A stretch of DNA of 64,000 nt from Phellopilus nigrolimitatus. Lineage: Eukaryota; Basidiomycota; Agaricomycetes; Hymenochaetales; Hymenochaetaceae. Location: contig JAJOHG010000019.1 in the NCBI GenBank assembly GCA_021029095.1, positions 186,001 through 250,000 on the forward strand. Reading direction: 5' to 3'. Both the position numbers and the translations under genes were made by a program. Each line of letters begins with the position of its first letter. Positions within the stretch are counted from its first letter, which is position 1. This document shows, piece by piece, positions 36,105 through 47,389 of this stretch. The notes below the pieces were generated by a model that was not told the origin of the DNA, searched no databases, and saw only the letters and a list, made by a program, of their open reading frames with translations.

Positions 36105-38949
36105 ATGGATCCTTGCAGAACAATGTCCTTTCAAACCTCAGAGAGCACTGAAAGTGAAGGTGCCACTGCTCTTCCCCAAATAGAGCGTGAGTTTATTGAA
36201 TGCTCTCAATATTTTCCATTCTGTACTCAAATCTGCTATAGTGACAACTCCAGTCAAATATCCCATTCAGCCGCCTTCATTTGGTAAATCGCAATACGAT
36301 ACGATTCTCCGCCGCCAGCGAACAAATTCTCCTCTTAAGTCTACAAATTCTCCCTCTCGCTTCCAATCTCTTTCTGGTGATTTTGAATTCGCTGGCTGGG
36401 GCATTGTATCATACCTAGAGCTATCCCCCACTGATATACAAAGGGGAGAAGAGGCAGTGAAACAAGACAAAAAAGGCCCCGTGCTCGGACCTTGGGAAGC
36501 TAGCGCTGTCGCAGCAAATGAAGTTTTCGGAAGTGTCTTCTATGCTTTCCCACCCGTTGTAGCTGCTTCCGGCGTTTAGTATGAATTTCCAACTATCTCT
36601 CTTACTCGAGCTTATCTTTAATTAACATTCATGTTTACAGCTCTCCCATCTCTCTTTTGATCGCCACGTCAACTCTATTTCTATGGCGACCGATAATCGA
36701 AGAGCTTACTTCTGCATTCCCAATCAGCGGTGCCAATTATACTTATTTGTAGGTTCACACTCCACCCGGGTGAATCCATACCAACATCGTTGTATGCATA
36801 GAATCAACGTGACCTCAAAAGGGATTGCTCTTATGGGTGGAGCATTGGCACTGTTAGACTACGCGACAACGGTGGTTGTATCTGCATCAACGGCCTCTGC
36901 GTACATATCTGGAGAGGTCAAATTGCCTTTCCCCATATACGTGGGGACGCTTATAATTGTAGTCCTTCCACTGATCATCAGTCTTCTCGGTCTAAGAGAG
37001 AGCACACGAACGGCACTCGGGATTCTTTCATTCCATGTGAGTGGTTCACCTTGATTTATTTATTTCCTTCAATAAGCTCACGTCTTACTATTGCTGTTGC
37101 AGAGTGCGACTATGGTAGCCCTGACTCTTGCAGCTTTGGTCGCCTGGATACGAGACGGAAACGATATTGTACATGAGAATTGGACTTCTGGACAACCTGG
37201 CTCTCCGTCTGGAATATTACGCCAGGTATTCAATGGTGTTTGCTTAGGGATGATTGGCATGACCGGGTTTGAGTGTGAGATATGGGTATCCATTTTGCTA
37301 CGACTTCGGCTGGGCTCATACTTAAACAGGCTCCCCCGATTACGTGTCAACTGTGCGCCCGGGTGTCTTTCCGAAGGTTCTCCGGAACATCCACTTACCA
37401 ATTGTTGGCATGTATTCGCTACTTATGCTACTTGTACTCGCCAATATTCCACTTGATGTCATCAATAGCGGCGGTAACATCCTCAGCGTACTGGCTGATA
37501 AGGCTCGTTAAGTCTTTAACTGTCCAAGACCTCGGTACTTCAATCTGACACTTATAATCTTATCTACCAGGTGGCAGGCAGGTGGCTGCGTATCTGGGTC
37601 GTAGTAGATGCAAGCATCGTCCTAAGTGCCGGCGTTCTTACAGGTGCATCGACCGTTATACTTTGGTCGGTATGATATTTTTAATACTGCTTACTATACA
37701 GGGATTTTGAGCGCCTGTGCGCTTTGCGAGAAGCTCGCAAGAGACAACATCGCTCCGCGGATGTTTATGTATCGCCTTCCTGCGACGGACGCACAGGCTA
37801 TTACGATTACGGGTTTCGTCGCTCTCAGCGGTGTGCTGTATGCGAGTTCAGGTGCAAGTCTGCAAATCATGTCAAGCGTGTGGGTTTTTCTTGCTCCCTC
37901 CTCCAAACAGCCGAGGATGCCTTACGTTCTAACGCGCTGGCTTCTCTCAGATTCGCATTGACCTGGCTCTCGGTGATGTCGCTCTTCCCCGTCTCTCTGC
38001 TATTCCTGAAATTCGATCGCGGACGTATTCCACGCACACGTCGCGCTTCGCTATCGCTCACGCTTTTCACGCTCATGTTGGGAATCGCAGTCTTCGCGGG
38101 AAACATCGCCATCGACCCGACTACCGCAGGGTAAGCTTTGGAAGAGTCAAAAACATTCCACTTAGTATGTTAGCTGACATTTCTCTCTTCCTACCTCGCC
38201 TGGCTCCATCCGGTCCTTTCTAGCTATTTCTCCGCATATGCCGTCGCAATCAGCGCACTGTTTTTGATCACAAATAACAAAGCACGGATTCTACGTTGGA
38301 TCTACTGGTCGTATGACCAGACTCCGCTTCTGCACGGGTGGCGCTGGGCGCGCCGCAGGGGGGATATCCTCGTCAAGGTGATGAGAAAACTTAGGAGGCA
38401 GCCTATGTGCGTGCTCGCAAAGACAGACGAGGTGCGTATCTCCTTTTCTTGGTTGGTTTTTTACATAAGGTACCTTCTAAGACACTATATTTCAGATTCA
38501 CCACCTCTTTCGCATGATCTCGTATGTCTCGACAAATGAAGAGACATCAAGTCTGAAGCTCGTGCATTTCTACGAACACATCAATGAAATCCCGTCAGAG
38601 ATAGAGGCGAACGCCAAGCGTGCGTCCTCTTCATGTCTATATGCATCTTCGAAAGAATATACATATAACTCTTCTTTACACGCCTTTTAAGTTCTCGACG
38701 AAGCGTTCCCTGAGATCACTATCGACCTCGTGAGTGCCGCGTTCTGCTCACTTGACAATAATTTTAGCGGAATCATATCTTACTCACCGTCCTTAGCTCT
38801 TCGTGCAAGCGCCAATCACGCCCACTACCGTCGCAGCACTCGCGGCAAAGCTACAGATTCCCCGCGCGCTCATGTTCATATCGTGCCCCGGGCCCACATT
38901 CAGCGGGGCTTCTGTCGCAGAACTCGGGACACGCATTATCGCGCTATGA
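36105..38949 (+). CDS. APC-superfamily amino-acid permease
   Basis: Predicted plasma-membrane amino-acid/polyamine transporter of roughly 710 residues. A Ser/Thr-rich cytosolic N-terminus (MDPCRTMSFQTSESTESEG) leads into LELSPTDIQRGEEAVKQ. The transport core then starts with EASAVAANEVFGSVFYAFPP, the first helix. Later helices read SPISLLIATSTLFLWRPIIE, ALALLDYATTVVVSASTA, PIYVGTLIIVVLPLIISLLG, MTGFECSPDY, IVGMYSLLMLLVLANIP and LTWLSVMSLFPVSLLFL. The C-terminal cytosolic part includes IHHLFRMISYVSTNEE and ends ELGTRIIAL. About a dozen small introns interrupt it. The one after VLADK (about 37503) lacks a GT in phase and fits a GC donor. This AA_permease_2-like type is frequent in agaricomycetes. 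The substrate cannot be told. Confidence 0.82.
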
Positions 38950-39179
38950 TAGTCTTTTTGTCCGTGTATTTCATGAATTCTGTATGCTTTTACTTACAGT
39001 TTGCTCCGTTTGGGTCCGAGACGTACGTACCCATGCTACGTATACCCTTCAGCGAAATCATTCGTTCCGCAAAGTCGATTTCTTTGTACTTTCTAGTGTG
39101 TATAATAAATAAAGCAGACTCAGGAATGCTCTGAATCCTGAATCACTAAAAACAATTATCTACTCAGAATATCTGTCGA

Positions 39180-40324
39180 CTATAATCTAAGCATCTGCGC
39201 GGGCCCTTCTCCAGGCTGGTCCGAGCCGAGTGGGTCTCCCCCGCCTAAGTCTTTTACGACGTAGTACGAGAAGAAGAGGACCTTGAATGTAAGTGCGAGT
39301 GCAACATGGAGAAGGGCGATTATCACGATGAGAAATCGCGTCGCCTTTGCCTCGGCGGAGGCGAGCACGGGATAGATATTCGCAACCAGGAAGTAGCCCG
39401 AGAGACCGCATGCCAGCCCGACGAGCACCCAGCGCATAATGGCAACGGGGATAACACATAGGGCCTGGGTATGTAACGCTGAGTTGAGAACGCACAGAGA
39501 TTTAAAACATGGCTTACAGCAACAGGTATCCACACAAATTGGCTGTACCCCCATATGGCGACCGCCTCGACAAGACTCCACTCTTTCACGCCGATGTAGC
39601 GGAGCGTGATCCACAGAAGTGTTGGCACGCCGAGCCCGTAAGCGTACACGAGCGAGACCGCGATGGAGAGCAACTGGAAATTGTAGGTATACTGCGCGGA
39701 GGGGTGCGAGAGGAAGGATGAGATCGACGCAGCGAGCGAGGAGAAGACGAAGAGCGCGAATATGACTGTCGTCAGCGTCCAAAATGGGCCGTAGAGGTCG
39801 GGTGAGGGAGAGAGGTGCGTTGAGACGTAGGTGGAGGCGGAGGTGGGGAGGAGGGTTGCGCAGCAGCGCTGGAGTACCTGAAGGTGTCGAGTTGTATAAG
39901 ATGCTCGACGACGAGACAGACATGGCAGACAAACCATTTTTGTATCGACATCGAAATACTGCTGGTAGTATTCGAATGTCCAGAAGCCAGACCGCTGCTG
40001 TGGCTGATCGCTCAGGTAACCTGCGTCATTTTATTCAACAACGGTGAGCAAAATAGCAATGTATCGACAGACCTCGATTGACATTCGATGTCCCCCTTGC
40101 CTCTCCAGCATTTGCTGAGTTGTCAGCGGGAAGAAATGCTGCCAGTGCGGTATATATTAGCCTCGCTGCCAACTCGCCACTGCATGCCAGACGCGTCACC
40201 AACTTTTGAACTCGAGACCATCGCCTTCTTCTGCTCGCTGTCGGAAGTCGAATTATGAGTTGAAATAGGCCAGAGGTATAGTACGTACGTCGTCCGCTTC
40301 AACCGGTGCATATCCAGACGCCAT
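39180..40324 (-). CDS. Yip1-domain (YIPF-type) Golgi membrane protein
   Basis: Member of the five-pass Yip1 family that binds Rab GTPases in ER-Golgi traffic. ATG 40324 starts MASGYAPVEADD. After introns comes an FKTFLPADN segment. Then GYLSDQPQQRSGFWTFEYYQ, the family's hallmark, leads to YFDVDTKMVLQRCCATLLP. Helices follow: LYGPFWTLTTVIFALFVF, YNFQLLSIAVSLVYAYGLGV, VEAVAIWGYSQFVWIPVA, then across an intron near 39525-39470 IMRWVLVGLACGLSGYFLV and FLIVIIALLHVALALTFKVL. It ends DQPGEGPAQMLRL at 39180. The exons join in frame if the intron before FLPADN starts inside the AAAAGTTGG stretch near 40208. Confidence 0.85.
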
Positions 40325-41694
40325 TGTCTCGCTTGACCGCGTTAAAAGACGAAGCTGAGTTAACTCTAGTGGCACGGAAGGCGTGTAAGGACCTGATTAT
40401 GTAAGCATGTCGCTCTTGCTGAATATCAGCTGAGCACGGGTTGATGGATGTTTTGGAGAATAGCAAGTACGTGTCATGTCCAAAACCAAAGCAAAAACAT
40501 AGAGAACGCCTGTGTTGAGAGTTACAGGCGTTCACAAATTCATATGACCGAGAGGAAGTGAACTGTAGGTCAAAAGACTAAACCTGCGCCAATGCATTCC
40601 TCAAAGACCTCTGTCTCTGCCAGACTTTCCTTCTCCGCCTTCATCTCTCATTTCTCTCATTTCATCCCCGCTTGACATCAGCTTGCTCGAAATTATAGCG
40701 CGTAATATCTGGTCACGCCGAGACTCTACTACTTTTGGAGGCACGGTACCATCATCATCCCCTCTGGCACGTTATGCGTTATCTCCTCATCCTCACTGGA
40801 TTTGCCCTCGCTACTCACGTCCCTCTTATTGGCCTTGTACCTCGCAGAGCACGTCTCATGTCCAATTCACGCGCGATCTTGATGATGTCCTCCCTTACAA
40901 CTGGCAAGTATGTCGAGTCCTTTGCAGTAGGATGACAGTGGAGAAAGATAGCGCGGTTTCCTTGACCGAAATCGACCCAGAATCGTACGCGTGTATTTCT
41001 ACGGAGGACCCTCTGGATCTGCGTCCGAGGACGCGAGACGACAATATCATGTCCTATTGCGAGTTCATCTTCCTTCCGCTTCCCATACACAGTCGATTGT
41101 AATGTGTGATCTATGTCAAGACCGGCTTACTTGCAGCAATAGTTGAAGTGGATGGAGTATGACGATGCAATCAGTGGCCTATGTCGTGGTAGTTAGTAGC
41201 AGGAGAAGCGACGCGACGAGCAGCAATTGCAAATAACACGTGATCGCATAGAATGGAGAGGTCTTTAGACCTTTGAAGAAAACATTGGCCAAAGCTAGTC
41301 AGATATTTATGAAACTTTGTAAAGGTGAACCAATATGTTCGTAAACCAAAATATCTGGATTAGAAACATTTATAACCTATTACTTGATTTATTGATGAAA
41401 TTGCTTAGATGTTGAAATTGTGGCTGGGACAAACAGTACACGATAGCGCTCATTGCGTGGCACAGGCGCTTGGACCATCTAAGCTACAGGTATCCAAGAG
41501 GCTTTCTTTCTTCTTCGTGAACTCTTTGCGGTATAAAAGCGAGTCTTTGCTTCTCGTAAAGCCAACCAGTCTTCATCCGGAGCACCTCTACCCATTCATC
41601 AGCAGTTAGCAATCCGCGCCTCAGTATCCCCTGCAGTCAGTTACCACTCCCTTTATTCAACGGTGTAAGCTAATACGATCTGATTGCTAGCCTG
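40325..41694. other. Intergenic region, one doubtful frame
   Basis: About 1.37 kb. A plus-strand ATG at 40774 opens MRYLLILTGFALATHVPLIG, which could be a signal peptide, but the frame stops after 54 codons and I cannot extend it by splicing. The rest shows nothing. Confidence 0.35.
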
Positions 41695-42290
41695 ATGGAC
41701 CACATACTCGCAAGGAACAAATATCGCCTGTACATGGCGATGTACAGCCGAGGCGCTGTCAACCCAGGTGACATAAAGTATCATACAGCCCTCCTCCTTG
41801 TTCCAAAAGACCCCGACGTCGACAAGGAGCAGGCTTTCAGGTATCATGTCAAAAATAATCTGGTTCCAGGCGACAAAGGATATAAAGTCAAATGGGTGTT
41901 TGAATCGGTAATGACTTCGAACAGAACTACAAGACTCAGAAGTGTGGCTCTCCTCGGCAAAATATCCATTACAGAGGAATCCCTCAGAGAGATATTGGAA
42001 GCGGTTCCTATCGTGCAAGAAGACAAAGAGTGGTGCTGCTGTCACTGGGCATGGTCAGCGATCAACGTACGACTTTTGGATTTCTTCTGTTTGAAAAGCA
42101 GCTTCTAACCATATGCATCTAGGCTCTTGTCGATGCAAAAATCATCAATCCTTTGCCTCTTTTACCTAGAAACCTATGGGATAAGATGTATCGCGAGACT
42201 GGCCATCATCAATTCGCTTTAAATGCGCCGCTCTTCACTCTGAATGGCAATGGAAATGAGATAGAACCGGAAATCGGCCCTTTGGAGTGA
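41695..42290 (+). CDS. Small basidiomycete family protein (DUF6914-like), intact copy
   Basis: Two exons (41695-42066 and about 42123-42290) encode about 179 residues. It opens MDHILARNKYRLYMAMYSRG, then KYHTALLLVPKD, RYHVKNNLVPGDKGYKVKWV, VALLGKISITEESLREILEA and a C-terminal WCCCHWAWSAIN...NPLPLLPRNLWDK. Proteins with the order R-L-Y-x-A-L-Y, H-x-A-L-L-x-x-P-K, R-Y-H-x-x-N and a late Cys/Trp-rich patch are common in Agaricomycetes as multi-copy families of unknown function. I believe Pfam lists them as DUF6914, from memory. No signal peptide is present. A decayed relative lies 1.1 kb downstream. Confidence 0.65.
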
Positions 42291-43375
42291 TGGTGAAGAC
42301 CTCCGTTACATGAGGGAGATCACCATAGCAGGCGAGCGTCTGTATCAAAAAGTATAGGTGGCTTCGTCGGGAACGAAATACTTGGGGTGGAACATGGTCT
42401 ATCTTTTCGCTTTATCTTACAATCGAACTCAGGTGATATAATGTGTGGTGTAGAATGTTAATAGCAATCCGACGTAATTTAATCACGTACAAATGCTCCT
42501 CAAGAAGCCCGTTACGAAATATTCCTCGATCTTCCAAGCTGCGATGTCTATACGAGAAGCCACACGTATACTCCCAGTACTCCGGAGATCAGTCTGCAGA
42601 TTCCCAGTCGATAATAATCACGATTTTATTGTCACGAACAAGGATGTTATGGAAGGCCGAATCCCCACGTACGAAGACCATTCAATATTGTCTGCAGACG
42701 CACTTCGCGAACGCGGGATGTGACATGGGTATTCTTCTGGACTAATTCTAGATATGGCTTTTTCGAAAGTATGACAGTATACTTCATCTATATCGCCGGT
42801 ATACAATTCTTACTCACGTATTTCGATCCATTCTCGGCTCAGAAACAAGACAAGTACTTATACTCTGCGAATCGACACATTCATCCTCAGGCTCTTGAGT
42901 GTGACCCGACTTGTTCTACGCTTTGGCCTGCCATATTTTCGAATGATATATTACTTCTGGCCACTACAGCAAGCTGCCTAACCATGACAAATTCAAAATG
43001 GGCCTCATCTATTAATAAAGCTTGATTCGTCTTCCAATAGGCCTTAGCTATAGGATCAAACTGTTACACGAATACGGCTTGGTATTTACTGTGCGAAACG
43101 GCCCTTCACAAGCAAGTAGTGTGTATATCAAATTCGTGTTACAGCATCGCCATATGAGAGCTTCGTAATTCCAATACTTTCAGTACTACTCTGGGTGTCT
43201 CTTCATCCCAGTGTAGATGTCTACAGAGCCACTACGGCAGTATAATCTCCCTCCAGCAAAATCGATGTCCATAGGACCACGCGATTTCAAAGCCCTTATC
43301 ACTAGCTATGCTCAGTAGTTTTATTCGCATGCATCGCAGTGGATTGTAGGTTTTCTATCATAAGACTAGCACGTC
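42291..43375. other. Region between paralogous copies, unrecognised frame
   Basis: A 76-codon plus-strand frame at 42493-42723 reads protein-like in part (DNNHDFIVTNKDVMEGRIPT), but I recognise no family and no start or neighbouring exons. The remainder shows only short frames. Confidence 0.35.
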
Positions 43376-44020
43376 ATGCCACTGATATATTTCCTTTGCA
43401 GCCGAACGAAGGAAATAGAATCTCCAGGGCGACTCAGGCCGTACACTGGAAAACATAAACGTCGTCTTTACATGGTTATGTCTAACGATTATTCGACTAC
43501 GCTCCTACTTACTCCTAAAGATTTTATCCAAGCGGGACAGCTCCTTCTCGTACGGAACTTTTGGAAGGAGAGCAAATTACAGACCCCGGGATCCGGATTT
43601 CCGATGTGCAGTATTCCTCGGCAGAATATCCGTGACAGAGGGATTTTTGGATTACTTGTTGCTGAGAGAATGCTGAGAGAGCGCCGCCCGCCCGTGACTC
43701 TCGAGCTTGGGTAAACATAGCAGTTCAGGTGCGCCACCTTTATCTTTAGAAGACAACCTGAGCTCAACTTCCCAAAATAATCCTAATTATCGCAGAGATT
43801 GGCCCGCCGTGAAGTTATCAGTCTCCCTGGAGCAGACCGTGGCGCTGCAGACATGCTCTGGTGGAATTTGAAGCTTTTTAAAGATATTCAAACTATGGGC
43901 CGGACGTACAACCCGTCTGAGCCATTGCCAACATTAAACGTACAGGGCCTCCTGATAGAATCAGAAATCGGGCCAGTTGATGTCTATGCAAACAGCATGT
44001 CAGCTACGACCCCTTACTAG
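43376..44020 (+). pseudogene. Decayed DUF6914-like paralogue
   Basis: Pieces in different frames line up with the intact copy upstream. KRRLYMVMSND and YSTTLLLTPKD match KYRLYMAMYSRG and YHTALLLVPKD. A piece in another frame near 43610-43665 (AVFLGRISVTEGFLDYLLL) matches VALLGKISITEESLREIL. The second-exon piece at 43799-44020 ends in SEIGPVDVYANSMSATTPY, where the intact copy ends PEIGPLE. The frame changes at least twice and the Cys/Trp patch is missing. I call it a pseudogene. Isolated sequence errors like those elsewhere in the window could account for part of the damage. Confidence 0.55.
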
Positions 44021-44484
44021 CTTTTCCGGCGTGGCATACGTGTATTTCTTTTATGACAGGACTTGGCAGGCTCATATAGCACATCTATCTTACTGTCGTA
44101 GCTCAATTTGTTTTATCTTCGTTGGAAATGTGACGTCGTAATTCAGAGATCTCAGGTTGAGAACCTGGCCCCATGGATTCAATGGAAAGGTCGTTGCAGA
44201 AATATTAAACGCAGAATGCGAATGAGACAGCTCTATGTGTATAGCATACTGCATGCCGAAGCAAAATATTATACATGTAAAAGAATCAGCTGTATCACTG
44301 GAACTATGTTTGTGTGAACCGAACTTCGTGGCTAGCCACATCCAAGTAACAAGCGAAAGCCAATAGAGTCGATCGCTTACCACGCTTCTGCTGACGAAGA
44401 TTTCGTCACTTCGCACAGTAAGCTCAAGCTTATAAACACTCATACATTCAGCGGACAACTCAGACTCGCACTTGACTTGTAGCA

Positions 44485-45167
44485 ATGACCACCACACTCT
44501 TCCCCTCGCCCTCCCTGCAGCCGCTCCTCTCCGAGATCGCCTCCATCCTCACGGAGCGCAAGCAGAGCGTCGCCGTCGCCGAGACCGCCGCGGGCGGGCT
44601 CATCTCTGCCGCGCTCCTGTCTGTCCCAGGCGCGAGCGCGTATTACTCCGGCGGACTCACGCTGTACACGCTCGCATCGCGCATCTCGTTTGGCGGGTGG
44701 ACGGAGGAGAGTTTGAAGGGCTATAAGTGGGTACTTTGACCCCAGTCTGTGTTGTGTAAGAGCGAGAAAGGTGATGGTAGATTGTTAACCTTTGGCCCGC
44801 TTCAGAGGTCCGACACCGGAGATCGTAGCAGGTCTGGCAAAGCACACGCGAGCGACATTGCAGTCGACGTACGCCATCAGCGAGTCTGGGACTGCGGGTC
44901 CGACTGGAGGCACGACAAAAAATCGCACGCCGTAAGTGCATTTATTGCTGTTAATACTTGCGCATAAACGACCAATCCATATCTCTACTATTTAGAGGAT
45001 ACGTTGCCTTGGCTATTGCCTCGGAAGACGGGGAGGTAACACGAGAGGTGGAAACAGGTACCTCACAGCGAGATGTGAACATGGTCAAATTCGCCGAGGC
45101 GGGTTTGAAGCTGTTATTGGAGGTACTGAAGGGCGAAGTGCAAATCGCGAAGAAGCCAAGTCTCTGA
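44485..45167 (+). CDS. CinA C-terminal domain protein (PncC-like amidohydrolase)
   Basis: Three exons (44485-44726, 44806-44931, 44996-45167) encode an intact 179-residue single-domain protein. Bacterial relatives deamidate nicotinamide mononucleotide; the fungal role is not settled. The chain shows the family's nucleotide-binding elements: SVAVAETAAGGLISAALLSV, SAYYSGGLTLYT, AISESGTAGPTGGT and PGYVALAIAS. The last helix ends LLLEVLKGEVQIAKK. The serine in AETAAGG is replaced by Ala (bacterial AESCTGG), so catalytic competence should be judged with care. The N-terminal molybdopterin-binding half of bacterial CinA is absent, as in other fungal members. Its 3' end is 55 bp from the convergent WW gene. 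Confidence 0.85.
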
Positions 45168-45222
45168 AGCCCATTGGAAAGACAAGAAAATATGCCTTTA
45201 TATACACTAGCAGAAAAACAGG

Positions 45223-46051
45223 TTATGTACGCAGCCATGCTGTCTTAGCAAGTTTCTTTTGTCTTTTACGATCTTTGAAGGATTCCTGGATGTTGGCGAA
45301 AATGAGAAAGCCAGTTCTGAGATCCAAGCAAGTAGTTACGCACAAGGTCTTTCTTAGTCGGTTTCTTTCTCTTTTTCCCGGCTTCCTCCTCCGCCTCCGC
45401 TTCCTCCTGTCTTCTTTCCACGTCTTTCTGCCACTCGTCGACGTCGAAGTAGAAGCCGCTCATCCGTTTCATTCGCTCATATTCAGACACGTGTTCCGGG
45501 TCTCGCGCATCGGGGCGAGCAAAAGCACCTGTCCGCGCATTGAACTTGGCAGTGTAAGTGAACGCGGCGGAGTTTGACGGGCCTGCTGCGAGTGATGGGT
45601 CAAGGTAAGCTAGAGATGGGTCGATGCCCTGAGCCGCAGCCGCAGCCGCAGCATCGTAATGCACCGAAGTAGAGGTGGAAGCGGAAGCGGATGCATCTGC
45701 GTTCGAGAGCGGGTTCGTCCACGTAGTCTCGTTCGTACGCATGTTGTAGAAGTAGTACATGTTGTGCGGCGGAGACCAGACAGCTTGCCAGTCCCCCTGG
45801 ACATGCGCATTAGTCGCTGTCGGCTGGGTGGCGGGCGGACCATGAGATTGGTCTGCGGGGCTGTTAGAAGACGAGGCCTCCGGCTGCTCTGCGGTCGCAG
45901 TCGCGTCGCGGTCTGGCGTCGACGACTTGGATTCTGCTTCAGCCGCCTCTTGTGAATGCGACCGATCTTCCGGGAACTCCTCCTTCTTCTCTGCTGTTGG
46001 CGACTTTGCCTCTGGACGACGGCGACGGCGATGCACTCCCCTCGCTGGACA
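45223..46051 (-). CDS. WW-domain protein, possibly splicing-related
   Basis: The chain is about 255 residues. One WW domain is clear: GDWQAVWSPPHNMYYFYNMR with a following TNETTWTNP, giving both signature Trp residues and the final Pro. WW domains bind proline-rich ligands. An Ala-rich low-complexity stretch, EHVSEYERMKRMSGFYFDVD and a lysine-rich tail with KKRKKPTKKDL follow. The last exon, after an intron near 45284-45340, reads ESFKDRKRQKKLAKTAWLRT. This architecture is common in fungal nuclear WW proteins, but the function is unknown to me. The start MSSEGSASPSPSS at 46051 is in another frame from the rest. One missing base near 46012 would join it to PEAKSPTAEKKEEF. It diverges from the universal stress gene across 187 bp. 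Confidence 0.72.
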
Positions 46052-46238
46052 TGGTAGGCGACGACGACGGTCAAGAAGGAGGATCAGACTTCCGCCACTG
46101 GGATTGGATCGCCGCTTCGGCCGGTTCCGGGCGGTGGCAGACGCGAGAACAAGCCAAGCCAATTGCAAATGACTCCGCTTTGCGCTGGGCGGCGCGACTG
46201 TCTCCTAGTACCACCGACGTCCTGACGACGACGAAACG
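46052..46238. promoter_or_regulatory. Bidirectional promoter region
   Basis: Only 187 bp separates the start codons of the divergent WW-protein and universal-stress genes, so both promoters must share this GC-rich segment. No TATA box was seen. Co-regulation is an inference. Confidence 0.45.
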
Positions 46239-47389
46239 ATGGCCGAGCGCCCCAACCACATCCCGCTCCCGCCTGCGGGCGGCCTCCGCTCCGCGCTCAA
46301 GCACCCGCAGACCCCGGCATCGACCTCCTCGACCACCTCCTCGCCACAGTCGCCCGCAGCCGTCCCAGGCAACGCGAGCCCCATGCTCCTCGGCGCGCCG
46401 CTCATTTCCATGCCGACGGGCTCGTCGACAAGCACGTCCGGCGCGGGTTACCTGCCGAAGGTCTCCTTCGACACGTTCGAGAACTCGTCCGCGCCGATGT
46501 TCAGCTACACGCTACAGGCCAAGTCCGAGGGCTACCGTCGTGACCGCAGCACGCGCGTCTTCCTCGTTGCCGCGAGCCCCGACGAGAGCGGGATCGAGGC
46601 GCTCGACTGGGTCATGGACAGCCTCGTGCAGGACGGCGACGAGCTGATCGTCTTCAGAGGCTTTGACACGGAGGATCTCGGTGCGTCCCCCGACTGGTCG
46701 TGTGCTCCTTTCTCTACGCCCAACTCAAAAAAAGTTTAACCTATGGCTATTTATACCTGTAGATGGGGACCACGATGCCGTGCGAGATGAGGCCCGCGAG
46801 CTTCTGAGGCAAGTCCAGCGACAGAACAACGAATACGAGCCCGACCGCAAGGTATGTGTGTGCCCTTTCTTCTTGCATCATTACGTTTCTTATCTTTCAC
46901 CTCCTTTATCTAACTTTCGCAGCTGTCGATCATCGTCGAGTTCATAGCAGGAAAGGCGACGGAGACCATAGAACGCTTGATTGCATTATACCGACCAGAC
47001 TCGCTGGTCGTGGGCACAAGGGGTCAAAGGGGCGTGAAGGTCCTCGGAGCCGCGCTTGGCGGGATGGGAAGTGTATCAAAGTACGTCACGCCCACATTTC
47101 TTCTTGCCATACGCATATTAACGCGCCTCAACCTGCAGATACTGCTTATCTCACTCGCCCGTGCCTGTCATCGTCGTTCGTCCCGAGCGCAAGGTGCGCA
47201 AAACGATGATGAAGCGGCGGAACAACCCCAAGCGCGGCATCCACTTCGAAGAGTGCGTCGTCCCCTCTATTTGTTCTCTCACCTGCTTATTTCTCACTGA
47301 CTCCGTTCACTTCTTGCTGCAGGAAGAGCCCCAGCATTGGCCCGACCACTAGTAGTCCGTCGATCACGCCGACGACGACGCGTCAGTAG
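46239..47389 (+). CDS. Universal stress protein (UspA-fold) with disordered N-terminus
   Basis: The first 90 or so residues are Pro/Ser/Thr-rich, beginning MAERPNHIPLPPAGGLRSAL. The UspA domain follows with RVFLVAASPDESGIEALDWV, VQDGDELIVFRGFD, an amphipathic helix RDEARELLRQVQRQNNEYEP and IIVEFIAGKATETIERLI. Then comes YRPDSLVVGTRGQRGVKVLG and GGMGSVSKYCLSHSPVPVIV. The G-x2-G-x9-G-S nucleotide-binding loop (GTRGQRG ... GSVSK) is of the ATP-binding type. The Pro/Ser/Thr tail ends SPSITPTTTRQ. Four introns of about 50-70 nt are spliced in frame. Fungal homologues are stress-linked but mostly uncharacterised. Confidence 0.88.

Noticed and set aside
40774..40935. Short frame starting with a signal-peptide-like segment
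   Set aside because: It stops after 54 codons, has no recognisable mature part, and I found no splice that extends it.
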